The notes below the pieces were generated by a model. The model was given only the letters and a program-made list of their open reading frames with translations. It had not been told where the DNA came from and did no database searches. Below, piece by piece: positions 30,657-41,027 of a stretch of DNA of 64,000 nt (position 1 is its first letter; each line of letters begins with the position of its first letter). Made by a program: the position numbers and the translations under genes. Location of the stretch: contig NZ_BATC01000004.1 of NCBI RefSeq assembly GCF_000466985.1, forward strand, positions 1 through 64,000, written 5' to 3'. Source of the DNA: Brevundimonas abyssalis TAR-001. Lineage in GTDB: Bacteria; Pseudomonadota; Alphaproteobacteria; Caulobacterales; Caulobacteraceae.

Positions 30657-30929
30657 ATGCGACGCCGGGCCGATCACCACGAACGGCAGAGCGAGCGCCG
30701 CGCTCGCACGCGCCGCCTGATCGAACTCGGCGGGCTGGTGCAGAAGGCCGGGCTGGTCGAACTGACCGGCGACGACCGCAACGTCCTGTTCGGCGGCTTC
30801 CTGCTGGTCTCCGAGATGCTGCGATCCGACCGGCGGGACGCCGTCCTAGCGGTCCTGGAGCGAAAGGGTCGGCGCGGGTTTCGGGGTGACAAGGAGTCCG
30901 CCACAGACGAAGCTCCGACCTCATGGTGA
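30657..30929 (+). CDS. traD: Conjugal transfer protein TraD-like
   Basis: A 90-residue basic protein. ERRARTRRLIELGGLVQKAG is the TraD signature of Ti-type systems. In complete systems traG (coupling protein) follows; here an MNT-HEPN gene follows instead, so the transfer region is cut short. Confidence 0.78.
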   Translation: MRRRADHHERQSERRARTRRLIELGGLVQKAGLVELTGDDRNVLFGGFLLVSEMLRSDRRDAVLAVLERKGRRGFRGDKESATDEAPTSW

Positions 30930-31006
30930 TCCGCCGCGAATACCACCGGGCCGGCCGCGAGGAGCTTCGCCTTGCGAAGCAGGCCGGCAGGCGCAAGACT
31001 CGTTCG

Positions 31007-31924
31007 ATGAAGACGAGTCTCGATCACCTGCCCGCCGGCAAGCGCCGCGAACTGGACCACGTGATCGCCGTGCTGCGCGAGGAGTTCGCCAGCGCCATCG
31101 CCAGCCGTAAGGCGGAGGGGGTTAAGGACGGACAGATCCTCAAGGTCATCCTCTACGGCTCCTATGCGCGGGGCGACTGGGTCGAGGATCCCGTTGGCCG
31201 CTACTTCTCCGACTTTGATATGCTGGTCGTTGTCAGCCACGAGAAACTGACGGACGTGCTGGAGTTCTGGGAAGGAGCCGAGAAGCGGCTGCTCAAGGAC
31301 TTGGCCTCCGGAGCCGATCTGCGAACGCCCGTGAGCCTGATCGTGCACTCGCTCGATGACGTGAACGACCAGCTGACCCAAGGCCGCTACTTCTTCGTCG
31401 ATATCGTCCGCGAAGGCATCGTCCTGGCCGATGAGCCCGGTCACCCGTTCGTTGATCCGCAGCCGCTGCCCGACGATGCGGCTCTGCGAGAAGCGGAGAA
31501 GTACTACCGCGAACATTTTACGGCCGGGCAACAGTTTCTCCGGCAGGCCGAACACGCCATCGCTGACGACGCGCCGAAGGTTGCGGCCTTCGATCTCCAT
31601 CAGGCGGCCGAGCATTTCTACAATGCCGTGTTGCTGGTCGCGACGCTCTACACGCCGAAGTCTCACAACCTCGTCCGACTGCGGAATACCGCCGAGCCGA
31701 TTGATGCTCGATTGGCTGAGGTCTGGCCGACTGAAACCAAGTTCCAGAAGCGGTGCTTCGAACTGCTGCGCGCCGCCTATGTGAAGGCGCGATACTCCGA
31801 ACACTACAGGGTGACGGGCGAGGAGCTGGCGTGGATGCTGGAACGCTTGGGCGTGCTCAGGAGCGCGGTGGTGGCGATTTGTGCGGATCGGCTCAACAAA
31901 TTGAGGCAGGCCGATAGGGACTGA
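31007..31924 (+). CDS. Nucleotidyltransferase (MNT) plus HEPN domain protein
   Basis: A 305-residue protein. The N-terminal MNT domain has GSYARGDW at 51-58 and the metal-binding Asp pair in FSDFDMLV (69 and 71). The C-terminal part (about 190-300) is a HEPN-type helical domain (HQAAEHFYNAVLLVATLY). MNT and HEPN usually occur as separate antitoxin and toxin; here they are one chain, as in KNTase-C-like proteins. The start at ATG 31007 follows an unconvincing Arg-rich upstream extension that overlaps traD. It may stabilise the element or add defence. Confidence 0.78.
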   Translation: MKTSLDHLPAGKRRELDHVIAVLREEFASAIASRKAEGVKDGQILKVILYGSYARGDWVEDPVGRYFSDFDMLVVVSHEKLTDVLEFWEGAEKRLLKDLASGADLRTPVSLIVHSLDDVNDQLTQGRYFFVDIVREGIVLADEPGHPFVDPQPLPDDAALREAEKYYREHFTAGQQFLRQAEHAIADDAPKVAAFDLHQAAEHFYNAVLLVATLYTPKSHNLVRLRNTAEPIDARLAEVWPTETKFQKRCFELLRAAYVKARYSEHYRVTGEELAWMLERLGVLRSAVVAICADRLNKLRQADRD

Positions 31925-32057
31925 GAAGCGCCAGCAGCGGACATTCACAGGGTGCCGGAGATTGGATGTTCATACGCCAACTCGACTGACAGGCGACACC
32001 CATTGACGACGGGTGCCTATGAGCCGATCAAAGCGCGGCAGCCTCCGGGAGATCAGA

Positions 32058-32291
32058 ATGACCCTCAAAATCGCCGCCGCGGCAGCAGCCATCCTCGTCC
32101 TCAGCGCCGGTGCCGTACTCGCGGCGGACGCCTGCGCCTGCTGCAAGGACATGGCCCCCGGCGCCGGGATGGATTGCTGCGACGAAATGGAGGCTCCCGC
32201 CCCGGGCTTAGACGCCGCTCCGGCACCGGCACCGGCTCCAGCCCCCAAGACCCGGCAGGGCGGCGCCCACGCCGGTCCTACGCCCGGCTGA
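32058..32291 (+). CDS. Small periplasmic Cys-rich protein
   Basis: A 77-residue protein. Signal peptide with ALAADA-type cleavage, then CACCKDM and MDCCDEME, two Cys clusters likely to bind metal, and a Pro/Ala tail. Similar small proteins accompany copper and heavy-metal resistance genes. Its stop is next to the broken end of a CDF gene, so its last residues may come from a recombination join. Confidence 0.6.
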   Translation: MTLKIAAAAAAILVLSAGAVLAADACACCKDMAPGAGMDCCDEMEAPAPGLDAAPAPAPAPAPKTRQGGAHAGPTPG

Positions 32292-32294
32292 GCC

Positions 32295-32907
32295 GCGCAG
32301 AGCAGGATCCAGGTCCGAGGCAGGACCCAGAGGCCGATCAGGATGGCCGCGACGGGGTCCACCAGCGCCAGTCGGTGACGGTGATGACGATGGCCGCGAC
32401 GATGACGCCAAGCGACCCGGGCATGGCGGCCCAGACCTCGAGATAGGCGCCCTTGATGTTGAGGCTCTTGTCCTTGCCGACCGCCGGGGCCCGCATGGCG
32501 ATAAGATTGACGACAAGGCCGATGGCGGCGATCCCGAGCATGCCGAGCGAGCCGACAGGCTCCGGATCGAAGATGCTCTCGCAGAGGACATAGCCCGCCA
32601 CGGCGAACAGCAGGACCACGTTGAAGGCCGCGGCCAAGATCTCGAAGCGGCGGTAGCCGAAGGAGCGCTCGTCGTCGGCCGGGGCGCTGGCCGATCCTGA
32701 TCGCCTCCAGGGCGGTGGCGAGCGCCGCGGCGTCGGTGACATGTGGGCCGCGTCGGACAACAGCGCCAGGCTGTTGAACATCAGGCCGCCGATCACCTCG
32801 GCGACGAGGAAGATCTCGGTCAGGATCAGGGCGATGGTCAGCTGCCGGGCATTGGCCCCGGCCGTGTGGTCATGGGCGTGGCCGCCATGGTGGGAATGCG
32901 CCGCCGC
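32295..32907 (-). pseudogene. Truncated, multiply frameshifted CDF zinc/cadmium transporter
   Basis: Pieces of a CzcD/ZitB-type protein are readable in different frames: a His-rich start (HSHHGGHAHDH), IGGLMFNSLALLSDAAHM, then RSFGYRRFEILAAAFNVVLL, GKDKSLNIKGAYLEVWA and LIGLWVLPRTW. Frame changes are needed near 32741, 32695 and 32345. No start codon is in frame, and the cytoplasmic C-terminal domain is missing, with sequence diverging at about 32300. Unlike the other broken genes it has lost its end, so it is probably a true remnant. Confidence 0.75.
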
Positions 32908-33507
32908 TCAGACCTTCTCCGCCGGTCTCGCCTCGGCCCGGGCGTCCCGGAGGATATCGACGCCGCCCTTCACGGCGATCGCGGCCACGATCAGGCCCAC
33001 GACCAGATCCGGCCAGGCCTGGTCCAGCCACAGAACCAGGCCGCCCGCGATCAGGATGCCGCCGTTGGAGGCGAAATCATTGAAGCTGAAGGTCTCGGCG
33101 GCCTTCATGTTCACGTCGTCGCTGCGTTGGCGCCTGATCAATTCGAGGCACACGAGATTCACGACGGCGGCCACCACCGCCATGCCCATCATCGTCCAGC
33201 CGATCGGTTCCGTGCCCATCAGCGTCCGTCTCAGCACGTCGAGCAGGACGCCCGCCGCGAAGATCAGCAGCAGAATCCCGGAGGCCCGGGCGGCGCGGGT
33301 CTTCCAGATCAGGGCGCGGCCCACAGCCAGGAAGCTGATCAGGTAGACGGCGGAGTCCGACGCATTGTCCAGGGCGTTGGCCAGCAGGGCGCTGGAATTG
33401 GCGAGCAGACCGCCGATCCCAAGCCCGACAAACAGGGCGGCGTTGAGGATCAGCACCACCAGCAGGATGCGGCGCTGGATGCCCTCCGCCTCGTCTCGTT
33501 CGCTCAT
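32908..33507 (-). CDS. Small cation transporter (CDF superfamily-like)
   Basis: A 199-residue protein with about six membrane helices. ALLANALDNASDSAVYLISF and FSFNDFASNGGILIAGG carry the paired Asp pattern of CDF metal sites (DNASD, NDFAS). The C-terminal cytoplasmic domain of full CDF proteins is absent. The ATG overlaps the end of czcA by one base, so it is probably in the same transcript. Likely role: divalent metal efflux to the periplasm for the Czc pump. Confidence 0.75.
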   Translation of the reverse strand: MSERDEAEGIQRRILLVVLILNAALFVGLGIGGLLANSSALLANALDNASDSAVYLISFLAVGRALIWKTRAARASGILLLIFAAGVLLDVLRRTLMGTEPIGWTMMGMAVVAAVVNLVCLELIRRQRSDDVNMKAAETFSFNDFASNGGILIAGGLVLWLDQAWPDLVVGLIVAAIAVKGGVDILRDARAEARPAEKV

Positions 33508-36500
33508 CAGTCCTCGATCCCTTCCGCCTTGCGATGCTTCACCGCCTTGGCGGCGAAGGTGGGCAACACCAGCAGGGTCAACGCCGTCGCCGTCAAAAGG
33601 CCCCCGATGACCACCGTCGCCAGGGGTTTCTGGACCTCGGCCCCGGCCCCATGCGCTATGGCCATGGGGATGAAGCCGACGATGGCCACCAGGGCGGTGG
33701 TCAGGACCGCCCGCAGACGACTGGAGGCGCCTTCGATCGCGGCCTCGCGCGGCGCCAGGCCCGCGGTCAGACGCTCCCGGACCGCCTGCATGAGCACCAG
33801 GCCATTCAAGGTCGCCACCCCCGAAACGGCGATGAAGCCAACGGCCGCCGAGACCGAGAACGGCATGCCGCGCAAGAGCAGCGCCAGGGCCCCGCCGACC
33901 AGGGCGAGCGGGACGCAGGCAAACACCAGACCGGCTTCGGCGAACGACCCGAGGGCCATGAACAGCAGCACCCCGATGAGGATGAAGACGATCGGAACGA
34001 CGAGGCCCAGGCGCTGTTCGGCGCGCTTGAGGTTCTCGAACTGACCGCCCCAGTCGAGCCGGACGCCGGGCGGAAGGTCGATCTGTTCCACTCGCGTCTG
34101 CGCATCGGCGACGAAGCCGCCCAGATCCCGGCCGCGGACGTTGGCCTGCACCACCATGCGCCGGCTGCCGTTGTCGCGGCTGATCTGGTTCGGGCCTTCG
34201 GCTGTCTGGATCCGCGCCACCGAGGACAGGGGCACGACCACGCCGGTCGAGGAGACGATCGGCAAGGCGGCTAGGCTGGCGGGATCGTTACGGGCCGCCT
34301 CGGGCAGGCGGACGACGACGTCGAAGCGCCGATCGCCCTCGAAGATGCGGCCCGCTTCTGTGCCGCCGATGGCCGTGGAGACTGCCTCCGAGACGTCCGC
34401 GGCCGACAGGCCGTAGTTGGCGGCCGCGAAGCGATCGACGCTGACCGTCAGCGTGGGCAGCCCCGACGTCAGTTCGACCCGCACGTCGGCGGAACCCGGC
34501 GTTTCCTCCAGGGCGCGGGCGACCTGGTTGCCCACGCGCTGCAGGGTGTCGAAGTCATCGCCATAGACGAGAACCGCCAGATCGGTCCGGACGCCGGAGA
34601 TCAGCTCGTTGAAGCGTAGTTCGATCGGCTGGCTGAACTCGAAATTATTCCCGATCTGCTGACCCGCCGCCTCCTCGATGCGTTCGATGAGCGCTTCCTT
34701 CTCGAGGCCGGGATCCGGCCACTCGCCGCGGTCCTTGAGGATGATCACGCTGTCCGAGATGTTGCGTGGCATGGGATCGACGGCCGCCTCCGCCGTGCCG
34801 GTGCGCGAGAACACCGTCTCGACCTCGGGCTGCGCCTTGATGACCCGCTCGAGCGCCATCTGCATGGCCAGGGACTGATCCAGCGAAGCGGACGGCACGC
34901 GCAGGGCCTGCATGGCGATGTCGCCCTCGTCCAGGGTGGGAATGAACTCCCGACCCAGGGTGGTGAAGGCCAGGCCGCCGACGACCAGGGCGCCCAGGGC
35001 CGAGACGAGCACGATCCTGGGCTTGTCCACTGCGGCGCGGATCGCCGGCTCGATCCAGCGGCGGGCGAAGCGCAGGACGCGGGTCTCATGCTCCTGCACT
35101 TGGCCCTCGGCGTCGACGTGAACGCTCTTGGGATCGCGCACCAACAGCGCGGTCATGGCCGGTACGAAGGTGAAGGAGAAGATGAAGGCGCCGACAAGGG
35201 CGAGCATGACGGTCGCCCCCATCGGGATGAAGGTCTTGCCCTCCACGCCTTCCAGCATCAGCAGCGGCGTGAAGACCAGCAGGATGATCAGCTGGCCGAA
35301 GGCGGCGGGTTTCACCATCTGCCGCGCGGCGGCCATGGCGACGCCCAGCCGTTCGTGTCGACTGAGCATCCGGCCGAGTTGAGCCCTACGCTGGGTCATC
35401 ATCAGCAAGGTGTTCTCCACCACCACCACCGCGCCGTCGACCATCAGGCCGAAGTCGAGGGCGCCGAGGCTCATCAGGTTTCCGCTGATGCCGAAGCGGT
35501 TCATGCCGATGACGGCGAACAGGAAGCTGATCGGGATCATCAGGGCGGTGATGCTCGCCGCCCGCAGGTTCCCCAGAAGCAGGAACAGCACCAGGATCAC
35601 CAGCAGGGCGCCCTCGGTCAGATTGCGCGCCACTGTGCCGATGGTGGAGTTCACCAGGGCGCTTCGGTCGAGCACCGTCACCGCCTCGATCCCGGGCGGG
35701 AGGGTCTCGCGCACCTCCTCGAGGCGGTCGCCGGCGGCCAGGGCCACGGTGCGGCTGTTCCCGCCCGCGATCATCAGCGCCGTGCCGAGCACCGCCTCGT
35801 GGCCGTCACGGGTGGCGCCGCCAAGCCGCGGCGCCTGCCCGACCTCGACCGTCGCCACATCAGCGACGCGCACCACCAGCCGCCCCGATTGACGACCGGG
35901 GCCTGGGCGAGGTCTTCGATCGTGGAGGCCAATGCGTCGGTGCGAACCGTCAACGCCTCGCCGGCCCGCTGAACGTACCCGGCGCCCGCCTGGGTGTTGG
36001 CCCGCTCCAGGGCCGTGACGAGATCGCCCAGACCCAGCCCATAGGCCGACAGGCGGGCGGCGTCGGGGCGGACGGCGTACTCCTTGACATAGCCGCCGAT
36101 GCTGTCGACGCCGGCGAGGCCGGGCGTGGTCCGCATCTGCGGGGCGACGATCCAGTCCTGCACGGTGCGCAGGTAGGTGGCGCGCGCCTCGGGCGTGGCC
36201 AGCCGCTCGCCCTCGGGGGTCAGATAGACGCCGCCCGGCTGCCAACCGGGCTGCCCCGGCCTGGCGAGGTTCCGGCTGTTGAACGGCAGATAGTCCACCG
36301 TCCACATCAGCACTTCGCCGAGGCCGGTGGTGATCGGCGCCAAGGCGGGCTCCACCCCTTCGGGCATGCTTTCGCGGGCTTGGGCGAGCCGCTCGGCCAC
36401 CTGCTGGCGCGCGAAATAGATGTCCGTCTGGTCGGTGAAGATGACCGTGATCTGGCTGAAGCCGTTGCGGCTCAGCGAGCGGGTGCTGGTCAGGCCGGGA

Positions 36501-36727
36501 ATCCCGGCCATCGCCGTCTCGAGCGGATAGGTGACCTGTCGCTCGATCTGCTCAGGCGCGAGCGCCGGGGCGACCGTAGTGATCTGGACCTGGCGGTTGG
36601 TGATGTCTGGAACCGCGTCGATCGGCAGCTTGGTCAGTTCGAACAGACCCAGGGCGGCGACCAGCGCGGTCGCCAGGACGACGAACCAGCGGAAGCGGAC
36701 CGAGGCTTCAATGATGAGCTTGAACAT
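33507..36727 (-). pseudogene. czcA: CzcA-type heavy-metal RND efflux pump, frame broken once
   Basis: Starts MFKLIIEASVRFRWFVVLAT. One base is missing in a G/C run at 35883-35886. Corrected, the chain is about 1073 residues, the usual RND length. The transport motif in helix 4 reads DFGLMVDGAVVVVEN, the HME-RND pattern for divalent cations (Zn/Co/Cd/Ni). The periplasmic domains and twelve-helix plan are complete. It pumps metal through the CzcC channel using the proton gradient. It sits in a czcC-czcB-czcA unit. Confidence 0.85.
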
Positions 36728-36735
36728 GTCGCCTC

Positions 36736-37926
36736 CTAGTGGCCGTGCTCGGCTTCGCCCTTGGCGAGCTCGGCCTTGAGCAGGAAGGCGTTGGCGGCGG
36801 CGATGCGTTCGCCCCCTTCGAGGCCGCGCAGGATTTCCGTGCGCCCTCCCGCCTGGCGACCGGCCAGCACCGGGACGGCCCGGAAGCCGCCCTGGACCTG
36901 GACGAACACCACCGTCGCGCCTTCGATGGTCTGCACGGCTTCGCTGGGGACCGTCAGACCGCCGGTAGTGGGTTCACCGGTGACGATGGCGCCGGTGACG
37001 GCGGACCCCGCCGGCGGCAGCGACGCGCCCACAGGCCGGGCGCGAATGATCGTGGCCCCGCTGTCGGCGCCGGCGCCCGGCGCCACGCCGGTGACGACGG
37101 CGTCGAACTCCCCGTTGGGTCCTGTCGCTTTCATGCGGGATCCCGCGCGGACCTGGACGGCCAAGGCCGGCGGCGCATTGAAGACCAGCTCGATCCGGGC
37201 GGGATTGGTCACCTCGGCGACCACGCCGCCCTGCGGCACGAAGCCCCCGGGACCGACCTGCACCGAGGTGATCACGCCCGAGATCGGGCTAGCCACGCTC
37301 AGCCGTCCCGATGCGTTCGGCGATCCGGCCGCCGCGGCCCGCGCGCGGGCGGCGCGCGCCGCCGCCTCGGCGCTGAGAGATTGGGCGCGGGAGGCTTCGA
37401 CCTCCTGCCGGGCCACCACGCCTTGGTCGGCGAGGTTGCGATCGCGCTGATAGGCCTGCCGCGCGGCCTCGGCCTGCGCCGCCGCCGCGTCCGCATCGGC
37501 GCGGAAGGTCGCAGCGTCGCCGCTGACCAGTGTGGCGAGGGCCTGACCGGCGCGCACGGACTGCCCGGGCGCGACCAGCACGCGCTCGACCCGGCCGCCC
37601 ACCGAGGCGGCCACGGCGGCGCGCGCGTCGACCATGGGCTCGACGCGTCCGGCCAGCCGCGTCTCGGATCCGCCGCCGCCGCCGACGCTGACGACGCCGA
37701 TGCCGGCGGCGCGGATCTGATCGGCGGTGAGCGGCACGACGCCTGCGGGGGCCTCGGCTCCCTCGCCTTCCGCCTGCCCCTCTTCTTCCGCTTGAGCGGC
37801 CTCCCCCTCCGCCGCCGGCGGCGCGTCAGAGCTATTGAGGGCCAGGAACAGCCCGCCGCCTCCGAGCAGGACGAGGGCGGCGGCGGCGCCGATGAGCAGC
37901 GTTCTGTTGGCTTGCAGCTTGCGCAT
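36736..37926 (-). CDS. czcB: RND efflux periplasmic adaptor (CzcB-type)
   Basis: A 396-residue membrane-fusion protein. N-terminal anchor helix (about 13-30), an Ala/Glu-rich linker, a biotinyl-lipoyl-like domain split by an alpha hairpin (VLVAPGQSVRAGQALATLVS and SVASPISGVITSVQVGPGG), then barrel domains. It ends in HGH-like residues (EAEHGH). It joins CzcA to the outer-membrane channel. ATG 37926 overlaps the corrected czcC stop (TAATG). Confidence 0.9.
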   Translation of the reverse strand: MRKLQANRTLLIGAAAALVLLGGGGLFLALNSSDAPPAAEGEAAQAEEEGQAEGEGAEAPAGVVPLTADQIRAAGIGVVSVGGGGGSETRLAGRVEPMVDARAAVAASVGGRVERVLVAPGQSVRAGQALATLVSGDAATFRADADAAAAQAEAARQAYQRDRNLADQGVVARQEVEASRAQSLSAEAAARAARARAAAAGSPNASGRLSVASPISGVITSVQVGPGGFVPQGGVVAEVTNPARIELVFNAPPALAVQVRAGSRMKATGPNGEFDAVVTGVAPGAGADSGATIIRARPVGASLPPAGSAVTGAIVTGEPTTGGLTVPSEAVQTIEGATVVFVQVQGGFRAVPVLAGRQAGGRTEILRGLEGGERIAAANAFLLKAELAKGEAEHGH

Positions 37927-39180
37927 TATTGGGCCCCTCCAAAGGGCGCGCGCCTTGCAGGCGCGCGAGATCGATTTCGGCGCGGACGCGCGCCAGGCGG
38001 GCGTCGACGGCGGCGTTGCGGGCGGTGATCAGGGCGGCGCGGGTTCCGCGCAGCTCCAGTTGCGAGATGCGCCCGGCCTCGAAGCCGATCCGGGACAGAC
38101 GATAGGCTTCCTGCGACGCGGTCACCCCGGCGTCGGCCGCCGAGACGCGGCTCACCGACGCGTTGAGCCGGGCGACGGCCGCCTGACGGTCGGCCTCCGC
38201 GTCCTGCCGGGCTCCGGCCAGACGCGCGTCCGCGGCGCGGAACTCCGCCTGTGCGGCGTCGATATTGCCCCGGTTCCGATCGAACAGCGGCAGCGGCATG
38301 CTGATGCCGAAGGTTAGGGCCGTGGCGTCCTCGGCTTCGTATCGCCGGACGCCGACGCTGGCGCTGACATCCGGCCGCGCGCGCACCCGCTCGACGGCGA
38401 TCCGCCGCTCGGCCGCCTCGCGTTCGGCCTCGGCGACGCGCACCGCCGGCGCCCCGGGGCGGCTTCGAGGGGCGTCCGCAGCGGCGCATCGTCCAGCAGG
38501 CTGTCGGCGATCGACGTCGCCGGCGTGGGCAACATGGCGACCGCCGTCAGGCGGGCGAAGGCCGCGTCGCGTTCCGCCTGCGCCTCGTCCCGGGTGGCGC
38601 GGGCGGCCGCCGCCTCGCTCTCGGCCTGGATGCCGCGCAGCAGGGGCTCGCGCCCCTCCTCCACGAGCACGAGGGCCGCGCGGGCGTCCGCGATGGTCAG
38701 GCCGAGCGCCTCCTCGGCCAAGGCGAAGCGCCGCTCGGCGGCCTCGGCTTCAGCATAGACGAGCGCCAGCCGTCCGGCGGCGTCGACGACCGCCTGATCG
38801 CGACGCAGCGCGGCCGTTCCGGCCTCCGCCCGCGCCACCTCGACCCGGGCGCCGCGACGGCCCCATAGTTCGAGGTCCTGCGTGAGTGAGAGCGTGGTCT
38901 CGGCGTTGTCGTAGCCGGAGAAGGGGCCGCTGCCGAACGCATTCTCCGCTTCCAGGGCCGCGGTCGGATTGGGCCGCACGCGGGCCTGACGCACCCGGGC
39001 CTCCGCCGCCTCGAGGAGGGCGTCGGCTTCAGCTGCGGACGGGCTGGCCCCGATCCGCTCGAGCAGGGTCTGGAACGATGGCGCGGGGTCGGCCCAAGCG
39101 GGGCGGGGCAGTACGGTGGTCAGCGCGACCAGAGCGCAGCCGATCGCCAGGGGCGGCAGGCGGCGAATAGGGGATGGCAT
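37926..39180 (-). pseudogene. czcC: TolC-like outer-membrane channel CzcC, frame broken twice
   Basis: Signal peptide (MPSPIRRLPPLAIGCALVAL), then two OEP repeats rich in Ala/Arg/Glu helices. The frame is lost at 38452-38459 (one G in a CCCCGGGG run). Near the end, at 37941-37943, it is lost again: one added A/T pair restores the natural ending GARPFGGAQ and a stop overlapping czcB. The corrected length of about 418 residues fits the family. It forms the exit duct for the Czc pump. Confidence 0.82.
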
Positions 39181-39228
39181 GTCTCATGTCCCAGAAGGTT
39201 GACGTGAAGGCGCGCAAGCGCGGTCACG

Positions 39229-39630
39229 TCAGGCTCTGGGCGGGCGCTTGGGTCCGGCGGGGCTGCGGGAGGCCGGCGCTTGGTCGAGCGACGGTGCCAG
39301 GGGCGCGCGATCGAGAGCCGCGGACTTCATGTCGTTGACAGCGGGCGGAACCGTGACGCCGCTGTGATGGCAGTGACCGTGGGCGCAGGCGACAGGATCC
39401 GCCGCGCCCTCACCTTTACCGTGGCCCGCGTCTGACACGACGACCAGGTCCGATGCCGCCACGCCTTGCGAGCTTCCACCTTCGGGCGCGCAGGCGGCGG
39501 CGTCGATGGCGGAGACCAGGACGAACAGGGCCAGGAACGACGCAAGCAGCGCCGCCATCCAACCCTGCCTGGCCGAAGGGAATCCCATGCCGTCCCATAT
39601 CACGGCTCGCCGCGACATCAATCGCCTCAT
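39229..39630 (-). CDS. Small His-containing secreted protein of the metal cluster
   Basis: A 133-residue protein. A hydrophobic N-terminal segment (MAALLASFLALFVLVSAIDA), then CAHGHCHHSGV, a likely metal-binding patch, and a Pro/Ala-rich tail. ATG 39630 overlaps the corrected methyltransferase stop by 3 nt. Small His-rich proteins (CzcI-like) often precede czcC and modulate metal response. That assignment is by position only. Confidence 0.6.
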   Translation of the reverse strand: MRRLMSRRAVIWDGMGFPSARQGWMAALLASFLALFVLVSAIDAAACAPEGGSSQGVAASDLVVVSDAGHGKGEGAADPVACAHGHCHHSGVTVPPAVNDMKSAALDRAPLAPSLDQAPASRSPAGPKRPPRA

Positions 39631-40276
39631 CGTCGCACCGCCCGGTAGAGAGAGATGGATCCGGTCGCGGTCGGGATGAGGTCGATCTCCCGAACCTGCC
39701 CGAAACCGGCCTCGGCCATCAGCGTCGGCAGGACGCCGTCGGCGTTCGGCTGGGTGTTTTCGTAGCCGTCCAGCAACTGCACCAGGCGGAACAGAAGGCG
39801 CATCACGCCCGTCTGCCGGCCATAGTCGGCGACATGCAGTGTTCCGCCCAGCCTGAGCGCCCGTCGCTCGCGGCCAGACCCGCCCGCTTCTCCGACATGG
39901 GCAGTTGATGGAAGACCAGGCTCGAGACGACCTTGTTGGCGAGGCCCTCGCCCAGAAGCGTGGCGGCGTCGCGCGCGAAGCCCTGGACGAAACGGACGGT
40001 CCCACCTTCGCGGTCGGCCTTCGCCGCCGCGCGCGCCAGGATGTCGGCATCCGGGTCCAGACCGATGATCCGGGCCTCCGGGGCCCGGCGGGCCATGGCG
40101 AGCGCGAGGGAGCCGGTCCCGCAGCCGAGGTCGATGATCGTCTCGCCGGGAGACGGAGCGACCTCATCAAGCAGCCGTGCGCGCCACAACCGTTCGCGCG
40201 TCAGCAGGGCAATCGCCGGATCATAGAGGCCGCTCAGAGCCGCATGGCCGAGCGCGGGGGTGAAGCTGGCGGTCAC
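39627..40276 (-). pseudogene. Class I SAM-dependent methyltransferase, frame broken once
   Basis: Motif I is IIDLGCGTGSLALAMA, followed by ARIIGLDPDADILARA and SLVFHQLP. The frame is lost at 39859-39862 (one base of a G/C run). Corrected, it continues LRLGGTLHVADYGRQTG and ends LIPTATGSISLYRAVR, about 216 residues. It resembles UbiE/ArsM-fold enzymes found in metal-resistance clusters. Whether it methylates a metal or a small molecule is unknown. Confidence 0.8.
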
Positions 40277-40923
40277 GCCGCGGCCTTCAGTTCATCGCGC
40301 GACTGTTTCAGGATCGACCAGGCGGAGTGCAGGAAGACCACCGCCAGGATCGCGCCCGCGATCAGGTCGGGCCAGCGGGAGGCGGTCAGCCACACCGCCA
40401 GACCTGTGGCTGCAACCACCAAGCTCTGGATCAGGTCGTTGCGCGTGCATAGCCAGACCGAGCGGACATTGGCGTCGCCCTCGCGATGACGGACCAGCAG
40501 GAGCGCGGCCAGGGCGTTGGCGACGAAGCCGAGGGCACCCAGTCCGGTGATGACGAAGCCTTCGGGGGGCGCCCCGGAGGTGGCCCGCCAGACCGCATAG
40601 GCGAGGATGAACAGCGCCAGCGCCGCGAGACTGGTGCCCTTGACCATGGCCGCCCCGGATCGCACGGCGACCGAGCGTCCGATCACGGCCAGGCTGATGC
40701 CGTAGGTGGCCGCGTCGGCCAGGAAGTCGAGCGCATTGGCGCCCAAGGAGGCCGAGCCCTGCAGGGCCGCGCCGCCGGCGATGGCCAGGAAGGCGGCGCC
40801 GTTGATGGCGATCACCGCCATCAGGATGCGGCGGTACGCCGGGGTGGCGCCGTCGAACTTCACGGCCGTGCCGCAGCCGCAGCCGGAAGCCGCCGGTTCA
40901 GAGGATAAGGGACGTTCGGTCAT
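40273..40923 (-). CDS. CDF-type cation transporter with Cys-rich N-terminus
   Basis: A 216-residue protein. The N-terminus SGCGCGTAVKF could bind metal. Six helices follow, with ANALDFLADAATYGISLAV and CTRNDLIQSLVVAATGLAVW carrying the paired acidic CDF metal site (DFLAD, NDLIQ). There is no cytoplasmic domain. ATG 40923 is chosen because the upstream in-frame extension is antisense to lspA. It is first in the minus-strand unit leading to the methyltransferase and czcCBA, with a MerR-type promoter just upstream. Confidence 0.82.
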   Translation of the reverse strand: MTERPLSSEPAASGCGCGTAVKFDGATPAYRRILMAVIAINGAAFLAIAGGAALQGSASLGANALDFLADAATYGISLAVIGRSVAVRSGAAMVKGTSLAALALFILAYAVWRATSGAPPEGFVITGLGALGFVANALAALLLVRHREGDANVRSVWLCTRNDLIQSLVVAATGLAVWLTASRWPDLIAGAILAVVFLHSAWSILKQSRDELKAAA

Positions 40924-40945
40924 GGATCTCCACCTGTCACCGTTG

Positions 40946-40976
40946 AGGATGCATCCTCCAGTCGCTCGAGGATCAA
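40946..40976 (-). promoter_or_regulatory. MerR-type promoter/operator of the CDF-czc unit
   Basis: On the minus strand, TTGATC (-35) is followed by CCTCGAG-CGA-CTGGAGG, a palindrome with 6 of 7 pairs. A poor -10 (CATCCT) sits at a 19-bp spacing. Long-spacer promoters with a central palindrome are typical MerR-family targets. It mirrors the stronger site at 41028. Confidence 0.55.
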
Positions 40977-41027
40977 GATGAAAAATGCATCGCTTGGCGA
41001 AAGGACGGCCATGCCGGAAAACACGCC

